This document shows positions 49,501 through 57,940 of a stretch of 64,000 nucleotides of DNA, piece by piece. The stretch comes from an uncultured Polaribacter sp. (GTDB taxonomy: Bacteria > Bacteroidota > Bacteroidia > Flavobacteriales > Flavobacteriaceae): contig NZ_CANLXV010000004.1 in NCBI RefSeq assembly GCF_947495205.1, positions 186,001-250,000 on the forward strand. The letters are read 5' to 3'. How positions within the stretch are numbered: position 1 is the stretch's first letter; every line of letters starts with the position of its first letter. The translations under genes were made by a program, and so were the position numbers. Below the pieces are notes generated by a model. That model had not been told where the DNA came from. It did not search any database and saw nothing but the letters and a program-made list of their open reading frames with translations.

Positions 49501-51081
49501 AAAGTAACTTATCATCTAACGGCTACAGATGCCAATACTGGTAATGCTCCTATTCTTTCTCCTTTTGCTAATACAATTGCCAATTCTCAAGAAATATTTG
49601 TTAGGGTTACTAATAATGTTACAGGTTGTTATACCAGTCAAACTTCTTTTAATGTAATTGTAAATCCTGTTCCTGTCGCTAATTTTGTACCAGATTTAGA
49701 AGTTTGTGATGACAATTCTGATGGTTCTGCAAGAAATGGGTTTTCTCAATCTATTGATTTAGAAGCACAAACAACTACTATTTTAGGAACTCAAGATCTT
49801 GCAAATCACACTGTAACCTACCATAGAAGTTTAGCAGATGCACAAAGTGGTAATTTGCCTTTAATGTCTCCTTATACTAATCTAGCACCAAACAGAGAAA
49901 CTATTTTTGTGCGTATTGTAAATAATACAACAGGCTGTGCAAATGGTATTTCTAATTTTGATGTTTTAGTAAATCCAGAACCTACTTTTAATCCTGTTTC
50001 TAATCTTTCTTTTTGTGATGATGCTGTTGATGGCGATGATGCAAACGGAATTATTCAAAACATAGATTTAGACAGTCAAATTCCTGCGCTTTTAGGAAAC
50101 GCCCAAGATCCAGATGATTTTATTGTTACCTTTCATAATTCATCTGCAAATGCATCTTCTGGTGCTGATGCTATTTTATCTCCTTATACAAACACCTCAT
50201 CCACAGAAACCATTTTTGTAAGAATTCAAAATAAAGCAACTTTTTGTGTAAATGATGATGCTACTTTTGATGTTATTGTAAATCCTTTGCCAAATTTTAA
50301 TGTAACATCGCCACAAATTGTTTGTTTAAATAATACTCCTTTACCTATTTCTGCAGAAAATCCTTCAGAAATTTACACTTATGAATGGAAAGATATGGCT
50401 GGAAACGTTGTAGGAAATTCTCAAACGCTAGATGTTGTTGTTGGCGGAAATTACACAGTTACTGCAACAACCACAAACGGCACCGATTGTTCTAGAACAG
50501 AAATTATTTCTGTAAACGAATCAAACCCTGCTATTTTATTACCAGAATTTGTAACCGTTGTAGATGAAGGAAATAATATTGGTTCAGAAAATAATTTATC
50601 GGTAAATATAGATATTATCAACAATAATTTAGGCATAGGAGATTATCAATTTGCTTTAAGAAACGATGATGAAAATACCACAACACTTTTTCAAGACGAA
50701 CCTATTTTTGAAAACTTAGCAGGTGGAATTTATACCATTATTGTAAATGATAAAAATGGTTGTTCGCCAGATACTACTTTACAAATATCTGTTTTACAGT
50801 TTCCTAAATTCTTTACGCCTAATGGCGATGGTGTAAATGATACTTGGGTAGTAAAAGGTGCCAACAAAGCATTTTATCCAAATAGTAGTATAAATATCTT
50901 TAATAGATTTGGTAAGTTGGTAGCACAAATTCCGCTAGAATCTGGTGGCTGGAATGGTACTTTTAATGGAAAACTACTATCTTCTGATGATTATTGGTAT
51001 AACATCACCTTAATTCCTGCAGATACTAGCAAACCTACAATTCATAAAAAAGGTAATTTTTCCTTATTAAGAAGAAGGTAA
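46546..51081 (+). CDS. Large surface protein with tandem ~100-aa repeats and T9SS type B / gliding motility-associated C-terminal domain (likely start 46561)
   Basis: C-terminus FPKFFTPNGDGVNDTWVVKG...INIFNRFGKLV...GGWNGTFNGKLLSSDDYWYNI; repeated CDDxxDG units. Confidence 0.92.
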   Translation: MKCHQMKNFLPLIVVFIALNVFAQKEANFWYFGNGAALDFNSGSPIPVSGSQLNTLEGCSSFSDANGNLLFYVGAPTNDDSLRTSRNLTIWDKNNNPMPNATGLKGDSSSSQSALTVPAPGKPNIYYLFTVGTTATGNAPFPGTPGFFYYEIDMSLNNGLGDINTSIGDAGAINLSSGKDNLWSEKVTAVRAAACNSFWVISMAQGTAASGNNEFYAYKVNESGVDVLNPVISVIPNFSTDDQRGYLKVSPDGSKLVAANMSSGTFIFDFDATTGLVSNLNGSNQVSRLDTFGSGSADGYGVEFSITSNVLYISTGFFNNESSNANLYQYDLKQASIEEINNSRELIMSYRNSRAALQLGPDGKIYWSANNSNNISVINRPDELGENCDYSHLSVPVGATVTASQGLPPFLSSLLLPIEVTDNDSDTVINNQDLSFCAGSNKTIVPEVLSGTDISYEWFFNDGTTRNTVTTNPNLVFTNLANADSGTYTLEVNLTDECGNITRFEANFAITVFEAANATKPEDIIFCDTDNDGFNTFDLQATKSIEIRNGLDAGVFDVLYFDNLTDANSGENALPNPYTNQNPFSSQTIYARIQNIFVPDVCFDITEFELAVTGLPTPTQPEPYRICDDIESSSDTDGIINTFLLNTKDTEILGTLSNTQNNVSYHTTQIGAINNDASTIIDKNNDYTVTNSETVFIRVENVDNSACFNANLTLELIVDPLPVLLPNPILQHCVATGTANPTVNLTLAEPNISNTTNVTFQYFTDAAGTNQITAITSYPVQTNLTQSVFVSVTTNQNCARDLVELQINVGEESDSPYADLQTPACDDFLQADGTNGPNNNDTDNITTFMLDKNTIDANIFNGAMITNRNNLEILYFENNLDRNNSLNQIDITNYRNNLSKIDITTNANGIRFPIYYKILSTINNNCQGLGQFFLQINTVPTAEIVPDLELCDDNEDGMNTNGIVQNFNLENKTTDILGTQNDTDFKVTYHLTATDANTGNAPILSPFANTIANSQEIFVRVTNNVTGCYTSQTSFNVIVNPVPVANFVPDLEVCDDNSDGSARNGFSQSIDLEAQTTTILGTQDLANHTVTYHRSLADAQSGNLPLMSPYTNLAPNRETIFVRIVNNTTGCANGISNFDVLVNPEPTFNPVSNLSFCDDAVDGDDANGIIQNIDLDSQIPALLGNAQDPDDFIVTFHNSSANASSGADAILSPYTNTSSTETIFVRIQNKATFCVNDDATFDVIVNPLPNFNVTSPQIVCLNNTPLPISAENPSEIYTYEWKDMAGNVVGNSQTLDVVVGGNYTVTATTTNGTDCSRTEIISVNESNPAILLPEFVTVVDEGNNIGSENNLSVNIDIINNNLGIGDYQFALRNDDENTTTLFQDEPIFENLAGGIYTIIVNDKNGCSPDTTLQISVLQFPKFFTPNGDGVNDTWVVKGANKAFYPNSSINIFNRFGKLVAQIPLESGGWNGTFNGKLLSSDDYWYNITLIPADTSKPTIHKKGNFSLLRRR

Positions 51082-51186
51082 AAAATATTAAAAAAGTTTA
51101 AGAAAGTTTTATGGTTAATCATGTTTTAATGCTAAAACTATCACAACTATATTTCTTAATTTAGCAAAAATTAAGAAAATTTATCT

Positions 51187-52830
51187 ATGGACATCAACTT
51201 CAATAAAAACGAAGATTATAATAGATTACTAGCATCAGATTTACGTAAAAGACTTGTAAAAGTAAAAGTAGGTGGTGGTCAAAAAAGAATAGACAAACTA
51301 CATCAAAAAGGAAAATTAACTGCAAGAGAAAGAGTTGATTATTTACTAGATAATAATGAAAAATCTATAGAAATTGGTGCTTTTGCCGGTGAAGATATGT
51401 ATGCAGAACACGGAGGTTGTCCTGCTGGTGGTGTAATTGTAAAAATTGGCTATATACAAGGTACACAATGCATTGTAGTTGCAAACGATGCTACTGTAAA
51501 AGCGGGCGCTTGGTTTCCTATTACGGGTAAAAAGAATTTAAGAGCACAAGAAATATCCATAGAAAACAAACTTCCTATTATTTATCTAGTAGATTCTGCA
51601 GGTGTATATTTACCTATGCAAGATGAAATTTTTCCTGACAAAGAACATTTTGGACGTATTTTTAGAAATAATGCAATAATGAGCAGTATGGGAATTACCC
51701 AAATTTCTGCAGTTATGGGAAGTTGTGTTGCTGGTGGTGCATATTTGCCAATTATGAGTGATGAAGCTTTAATTGTAGACAAAACTGCAAGTATTTTCTT
51801 AGCAGGAAGTTACTTAGTAAAAGCCGCCATTGGAGAATCTATAGATAACGAAACTTTAGGAGGAGCAACTACACATTGTGAAGTTTCTGGAGTTACAGAT
51901 TACAAAGCAAAAGATGATAAGGATGCTTTAGACAAAATTAAATTTATTGTTGATAAAATAGGTGCTCCAGAAAATGCAGGTTTCAATAAAAAAGAAGCTT
52001 TTCCTCCAAAGGAGAAAGAAGAAGATATTTTTGGAATTTTACCCAAAGAAAGAAACGCGCAATATGATATGCTAGAAATCATTAAACGTTTGGTAGATAA
52101 ATCTGAATTTGAACAATACAAAAAAGGTTACGGGCAAACCATAGTTACAGGTTATGCAAGAATTGATGGTTGGGCAGTTGGTATTGTTGCCAACCAACGT
52201 AAATTAGTAAAAACAACTTCTTCTAAAACCAAACCAACAGAAATGCAATTTGGTGGTGTTATTTATAATGATTCTGCAGACAAAGCAACTCGATTTATTG
52301 CCAATTGCAATCAGAAAAAAATACCTTTAGTATTTTTGCAAGATGTAACCGGCTTTATGGTAGGATCTAAATCTGAACACGGAGGCATAATAAAAGATGG
52401 TGCAAAAATGGTAAATGCTTTAAGCAATTCTGTTGTGCCAAAATTTACGGTAATTATTGGCAATTCTTATGGCGCTGGTAATTATGCCATGTGTGGTAAA
52501 GCCTTTGACCCTAGATTAATTGTTGCTTGGCCAAGTGCAGAATTGGCAGTTATGAGTGGTAATTCTGCAGCAAAAGTATTATTACAAATAGAAACTGCAT
52601 CTCTTAAAAAAAGAGGAGAAGAAATTACACCTGAAAAAGAGGCTGAATTGTTTGATCAAATAAAATCGCGTTATGACAAGCAAATTTCTCCTTATTACGC
52701 GGCTGCCAGAATTTGGACAGACGCTGTTATAAATCCTCTAGACACCAGAACTTGGATTTCTATGGGTATTGAAGCTGCAAACCACGCTCCTATCGAAAAG
52801 AAATTTAATATGGGAATTTTACAGGTTTAA
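51187..52830 (+). CDS. Acyl-CoA carboxylase carboxyltransferase (beta) subunit
   Basis: KLTARERVDYLLD, DSAGVYLPMQ, VMGSCVAGGAYLPIMSDEALIV, GNSYGAGNYAMCGKAFDPRLIVAWPSAELAVM. Confidence 0.93.
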   Translation: MDINFNKNEDYNRLLASDLRKRLVKVKVGGGQKRIDKLHQKGKLTARERVDYLLDNNEKSIEIGAFAGEDMYAEHGGCPAGGVIVKIGYIQGTQCIVVANDATVKAGAWFPITGKKNLRAQEISIENKLPIIYLVDSAGVYLPMQDEIFPDKEHFGRIFRNNAIMSSMGITQISAVMGSCVAGGAYLPIMSDEALIVDKTASIFLAGSYLVKAAIGESIDNETLGGATTHCEVSGVTDYKAKDDKDALDKIKFIVDKIGAPENAGFNKKEAFPPKEKEEDIFGILPKERNAQYDMLEIIKRLVDKSEFEQYKKGYGQTIVTGYARIDGWAVGIVANQRKLVKTTSSKTKPTEMQFGGVIYNDSADKATRFIANCNQKKIPLVFLQDVTGFMVGSKSEHGGIIKDGAKMVNALSNSVVPKFTVIIGNSYGAGNYAMCGKAFDPRLIVAWPSAELAVMSGNSAAKVLLQIETASLKKRGEEITPEKEAELFDQIKSRYDKQISPYYAAARIWTDAVINPLDTRTWISMGIEAANHAPIEKKFNMGILQV

Positions 52831-52876
52831 AAACTATTCTTCTAAAAGAAAAAATTTCATAAATAAATTATAAATC

Positions 52877-52906
52877 ATGACTAATATCACAATTAGTCAT
52901 TTTTTT
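52877..52906 (+). terminator. Intrinsic terminator (atgactaat/attagtcat)
   Basis: Inverted repeat plus T run. Confidence 0.85.
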
Positions 52907-52939
52907 ATGCCTTATTTTTGTAATATAACTATATAAAAC

Positions 52940-55033
52940 ATGAGTAAAGCCATATACATTGCTACCGTAGAATCTGATAGTGGAAAATCTTTAATATCAT
53001 TAGGGCTTTTAAGAATGATGCTAACCAAATCTTCTAAAGTAGGTTATTTTAGACCCATTATTAATGAGTTAAATGAAAACCAAATAGATGAGCACACCAA
53101 TACTGCAATCAACTTTTTTAATTTAGAAATAGATTATAACGACTGTTACGCTTACAAACAAGGTGAGGTAGTAGAACTTTTAAGTGAAGGAAAAGAAGAT
53201 GAAGTAATACAAACCGTTATAAAAAAATACAAGAAATTAGAGGCCAACTACGATTATGTGCTTGTAGAAGGTACAGATTTCTCTGGAAGTGGTGGTTTTA
53301 CTGAACTTGACGTAAATTTAATGATTGCCAAAAATCTAGGAATACCAGCACTAATTGTAGGTTCTGGAAACGGCAAAAAGAAAAAAGATTTTATAAATAC
53401 CATGCAATTATCTTACAATTCTTTTGTTCAAAAAGAGGTGGATGTTTTGGGTATTATTGCCAACAAAATCGAAGTAGACGAGGTAGATTATATTCAAGAA
53501 GAATTAACCAATCATTTTCCTAAAGAATTACAAATTGACATTATTCCTAAAATAGATTTTTTAGCTTTCCCAACCGTAAAAGAAGTTGTTAAAGCCTTAA
53601 ACGGAGTTGTTTTGTTTGGCGATCAGTTTTTAGAAAATGCCATTGGAAGCTACAGTACTGGTGCAATGCAACTTAGAAATTATTTAACAAGAATAAAAGA
53701 AAATGCATTGGTAATTACACCTGGAGATAGAGCAGATATTATTTTAGGCGCCTTACAAGCAAACGCATCTAAAAACTATCCTAAAATTGCGGGCATTATA
53801 CTTACGGGCTCTTTAATACCAGAAGAATCTATCTTAAAATTAATAGAAGGTGTACAATCTACAGTGCCTATTATTGCTGTTAATGGTGGTACATTTAACC
53901 TAACTAATAAAATTGGAGCGGTAAAATCTAAAATTTATGCTTCACACAACAAAAAAATATTATTGTCTTTAGATACTTTTGATAAACATGTAAGCGCAGA
54001 AGGTCTTACAAACATACTTACTTCTTATCAATCAGATAAATTAACACCAAGTATGTTTCAATATAATTTATTACAAAAAGCAAGAGTACATAAAAAACAT
54101 ATTGTTTTACCAGAAGGAGAAGATGAACGTATTATTACAGCTGCAGCACGTTTACAATTATTAGATATTGTAGATTTAACGCTGTTAGGAGACAAAAATG
54201 CGATTCAACTAAAATGCGATCAAATTGGTTTACAAATAGATTTAGATAAAATAAATATTTTAAATCCTACAGATTCTATTCATAATAAAAACTTTGAAAG
54301 CACTTTGTACGAAGCAAGAAAACATAAAGGAATGTCTGAAACTACCGCAAAAGATTTGGTGCATGATGTTTCTTATTTTGGTACTTTAATGATTTTAAAC
54401 GGTTTGGCAGATGGTATGGTTTCTGGAGCAGTACACACCACAATGCACACCATAAAACCTGCTTTACAATTGATAAAAACAAAACCAGGGGTTTCAGTGG
54501 TTTCATCGGTATTTTTTATGTGTTTGTCAGATAGAGTTTCTGTTATGGGAGACTGTGCTGTAAACCCAAGCCCTAATGCAGAACAATTGTCTGAAATTGC
54601 TATTTCATCTGCACAATCTGCAGAAGCTTTTGGCATAGAAGCTAAAGTTGCAATGCTCTCCTACTCTTCTGGAAGTTCAGGAAAAGGAGAAGAAGTAGAA
54701 AAAGTAAGAAAAGCCACAGAATTAACAAAAACCAAGAAACCTGCTTTAAAAATTGAAGGCCCTATACAATATGATGCAGCAGTTGATATGTCTGTAGCCA
54801 AAACTAAAATGCCAGATTCTAATGTGGCAGGACAAGCTTCTGTGCTAATTTTTCCAGATTTAAATACAGGGAACAATACCTACAAAGCCATACAAAGAGA
54901 AACAGGTGCTTTGGCTATTGGCCCAATGCTACAAGGTTTAAACAAACCTGTAAACGATTTAAGTAGAGGTTGTACTGTAGATGACATTTTTAACACGGTT
55001 TTACTAACAGCAATTCAAGCAAACCAGGATTAG
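52940..55033 (+). CDS. pta: Phosphate acetyltransferase (long form with N-terminal AAA_26/DRTGG domains)
   Basis: YIATVESDSGKSLISLGLLRM N-terminus; C-terminal PTA_PTB (VLPEGEDERIITAA...). Confidence 0.95.
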   Translation: MSKAIYIATVESDSGKSLISLGLLRMMLTKSSKVGYFRPIINELNENQIDEHTNTAINFFNLEIDYNDCYAYKQGEVVELLSEGKEDEVIQTVIKKYKKLEANYDYVLVEGTDFSGSGGFTELDVNLMIAKNLGIPALIVGSGNGKKKKDFINTMQLSYNSFVQKEVDVLGIIANKIEVDEVDYIQEELTNHFPKELQIDIIPKIDFLAFPTVKEVVKALNGVVLFGDQFLENAIGSYSTGAMQLRNYLTRIKENALVITPGDRADIILGALQANASKNYPKIAGIILTGSLIPEESILKLIEGVQSTVPIIAVNGGTFNLTNKIGAVKSKIYASHNKKILLSLDTFDKHVSAEGLTNILTSYQSDKLTPSMFQYNLLQKARVHKKHIVLPEGEDERIITAAARLQLLDIVDLTLLGDKNAIQLKCDQIGLQIDLDKINILNPTDSIHNKNFESTLYEARKHKGMSETTAKDLVHDVSYFGTLMILNGLADGMVSGAVHTTMHTIKPALQLIKTKPGVSVVSSVFFMCLSDRVSVMGDCAVNPSPNAEQLSEIAISSAQSAEAFGIEAKVAMLSYSSGSSGKGEEVEKVRKATELTKTKKPALKIEGPIQYDAAVDMSVAKTKMPDSNVAGQASVLIFPDLNTGNNTYKAIQRETGALAIGPMLQGLNKPVNDLSRGCTVDDIFNTVLLTAIQANQD

Positions 55034-55046
55034 TTGTTGGTTGTTA
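55034..55046. repeat. Two-unit TTGTTGG repeat (second copy imperfect) directly after pta stop
   Basis: TAG|TTGTTGG|TTGTTA, same arrangement as after prfB. Confidence 0.85.
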
Positions 55047-55171
55047 GTAACAAAAAAACTTAAATCTTAACGAAGCTCACTGTAAAATAAATAAGTAATT
55101 AATTAAAAATAAAAATAGTAATTAAAATAGTAGATTTTTAAATTATACAGCAACTTTACAACTCAAACAAA

Positions 55172-56356
55172 ATGAAAATACTAGTATTAAATGCAGGTTC
55201 TTCTTCCTTAAAATATCAAGTAATAGAAATGCCTAAACAAATTGTAAAATGTGTTGGTCTGGTAGAAAGAATTGGAATGGAAGATGCCATATTTAAGCAT
55301 GAAAAAGAGGGAGAAGAATTTTTGGAAACGTTGCCAATTTTAAATCATAAAATAGGTTTGCAAAAAATTGCAGATACCTTAACAGACCCTAAAATTGGCG
55401 TAGTTACTAATGCAAATGAAATTGAAGCTGTTGGGCACAGAGTAGTTCACGGTGGTAACAAATTTAGCAAAACAGTGCTTGTTACAAAAGAGGTAAAAAG
55501 CAACATAAAAGCCTTATTTGATTTAGCTCCATTGCACAATCCAGCAAATTTAACAGGAATAGAAATTTCAGAAACCATTTTTAAATCTGCCAAACAAATC
55601 GTTGTTTTTGATACTGCTTTTCATCAAACCATGCCAAAAAAAGCCTATCAATATGCAATTCCTAATAATTATCTAGACAACCATCATATTAGAGCATATG
55701 GCTTTCATGGTACTAGTCATAAATACGTTTCTGAAAAAGCAATAGAAAAACTTGCCCTAAAAGATTCAAAAATTATTACCATTCATTTAGGTAATGGTTG
55801 CAGTATGGCTGCTTTACAAAATGGCAAAACTATAGATACATCTATGGGTTTTGGACCAATGAATGGTTTAATAATGGGAACCAGGTCTGGTGATATAGAC
55901 CCTTCTGTAATTTTCTTTTTGATGAAAAAATTGAATAAAAACGCGGAAGAAGTAAATACTTTATTACAAAAAGAATCTGGTATGTTGGGCTTAACAGGAC
56001 ATGCTGATTTAAGAGAAATTACCGAAAAAGCAAGCAATGGCAATAAAAATTGTAAAAATGCACTTGATTTGGCAACTTACAAAATTCAAAAATATATAGG
56101 TGCTTTTACAGCCGCATTAAATGGTTTAGATGCTATTGTATTTACTGCAGGCATTGGAGAAAATTCTGCAATAATAAGAGCGCTAGTTTGTGAAAATTTA
56201 GACTTTTTGGGTATTGATTTAGATTTTAATAAAAATGCTTTAAAATCTAAAGAAATAAGAGAAATACAGAAAACTACAGGCAAAGTAAAAATATTTGTAA
56301 TTCCTACTAATGAAGAATTAGAAATAGCCATACAATCTTACAATTTATTAAATTAA
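55172..56356 (+). CDS. ackA: Acetate kinase
   Basis: ILVLNAGSSSLKYQVIEM, GFHGTSHKYVSEKA, GEN motif. Confidence 0.97.
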   Translation: MKILVLNAGSSSLKYQVIEMPKQIVKCVGLVERIGMEDAIFKHEKEGEEFLETLPILNHKIGLQKIADTLTDPKIGVVTNANEIEAVGHRVVHGGNKFSKTVLVTKEVKSNIKALFDLAPLHNPANLTGIEISETIFKSAKQIVVFDTAFHQTMPKKAYQYAIPNNYLDNHHIRAYGFHGTSHKYVSEKAIEKLALKDSKIITIHLGNGCSMAALQNGKTIDTSMGFGPMNGLIMGTRSGDIDPSVIFFLMKKLNKNAEEVNTLLQKESGMLGLTGHADLREITEKASNGNKNCKNALDLATYKIQKYIGAFTAALNGLDAIVFTAGIGENSAIIRALVCENLDFLGIDLDFNKNALKSKEIREIQKTTGKVKIFVIPTNEELEIAIQSYNLLN

Positions 56357-56365
56357 CAAATACTT

Positions 56366-56402
56366 AAAAGCCTTTGAAATTGAAATTTCAAAGGCTTTTT
56401 TA
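56366..56402. terminator. Bidirectional terminator (aaaagcctttgaaat/atttcaaaggctttt)
   Basis: Perfect 15-bp inverted repeat between convergent genes. Confidence 0.9.
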
Positions 56403-56419
56403 TGATTTTTAAGAAAGAA

Positions 56420-56884
56420 TTAATCAATAGTTTTAGGTTTTAGGCTTCTTAACTTAATAATACTATCAATTAATATTTGCGCCTTTTTTTTGTAGATAGA
56501 ATCATATCTGTCAGACAAACCGTCTTCTCTTGCATTCTTATTAATTCTTGCGTTATTAATGTATTTTAATTCCTTTTGCAACTTTCTTATAATGGCATCT
56601 GGATGTAACTTTTTTATATAGTTAACACCTAATTTTCGCAAACTATTGGTGTAACTTGCAACCTGCTTCTGATAAACTTTTTCCTTTTCTGGAGTCCATT
56701 TTTTAAGCGATTGCAACTTCTCTCGTTTTTCATTTAAAGCCTTAATTTTTGCTTTAATTTTTTGAATTAAAATAGTTTTATCTTGATAAACCTTATCAAA
56801 CTTTACAACTCCTAATACTGAGTTAACTGCTTTAGCTTGTATGGCAAACATTAATAAACTAAATAATATTATTTTTTTAAACAT
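56420..56884 (-). CDS. Secreted hypothetical protein
   Basis: Signal peptide (FSLLMFAIQAKA); basic helical body. Confidence 0.6.
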   Translation of the reverse strand: MFKKIILFSLLMFAIQAKAVNSVLGVVKFDKVYQDKTILIQKIKAKIKALNEKREKLQSLKKWTPEKEKVYQKQVASYTNSLRKLGVNYIKKLHPDAIIRKLQKELKYINNARINKNAREDGLSDRYDSIYKKKAQILIDSIIKLRSLKPKTID

Positions 56885-57005
56885 TGTTTCAAACTTACAA
56901 ATTAAAAAGACTATTCAAACAAAAATGAAACAAAAATAATACCAAAAAAAAGTCCTATAAAATTTTAGTTTTATAGGAACTCTTTTTAATTAATTTATAA
57001 CAAAA

Positions 57006-57353
57006 TTATTTAATACCTAATATTTTAATTGGTAGTATAAATACTTCTGAGGCTGTTTTTGTAGAAATTTTCTTGTAGTTTAATCTACTTTTAACAAAAG
57101 TATCTACCACTGCACTATTGGTCTCCACGGATAAAACTACAATTTCATTTTTATTATTAATCATAATTTTTACCGTTGCTTTTTCTGTATTAGTTAAATT
57201 TAATTCAGAATTTTTTAAAAGCTTTTGTACATCTTTTGTAATTGTTGTCATTACTTCTTTTTTATCAAGCGGTAATTCATTAGATGCTGCTACTAAATTA
57301 CTAAACCCTAATAAAAAGGCTACTACTACTGTTTTAATTTTTAATGTATTCAT
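57006..57353 (-). CDS. Secreted hypothetical protein
   Basis: Signal peptide (VVVAFLLGFSNLVAA); 115 aa. Confidence 0.6.
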   Translation of the reverse strand: MNTLKIKTVVVAFLLGFSNLVAASNELPLDKKEVMTTITKDVQKLLKNSELNLTNTEKATVKIMINNKNEIVVLSVETNSAVVDTFVKSRLNYKKISTKTASEVFILPIKILGIK

Positions 57354-57940
57354 TTTGTTTTTTATTTTTTTGTTTGTGTGTTTTAAAACTGATGCAAAAA
57401 TACAAAGGAAAAAAACTTTAAAATGTTATAAATTCCTTAAAAAAATAAGTGATAAACACTTTAAAAATACACTATTTACATTAAATTGATATTAAAATTA
57501 CGATTAATACATATACTAATTATTAAATACCCAAACAATCTTAACTTTAATTACTATTATGAATACTATAAAAAAGAAGTTTCTAACTATTATTAATAAG
57601 TACAAATAAACTGTTACGAATACTGCAATTCTTTAAAAAAAATCCGTTTTGTAAAAATTATGCCTTTTTAATTTGAGTAACAAAAACTGTATTTATTGCT
57701 ATCTGTATAAAAGTATTCTTCAACTAAACACTAGTCTGTTTACTTATTTTATATTCTAAATTTCGATCTTATGGTTATGCTTTTCAATTTAAGCAAATTA
57801 AAATTTGATTAACCACTACAAAAAACATTATTTAAACAAACTAGAAACCTTTTGTATTAATAACTACTTAAAATTAAACGATTTAAAACAGATTAATATT
57901 TTTTTTTCGTAACTTAAAATAATTTTATCAAACTTTAATT

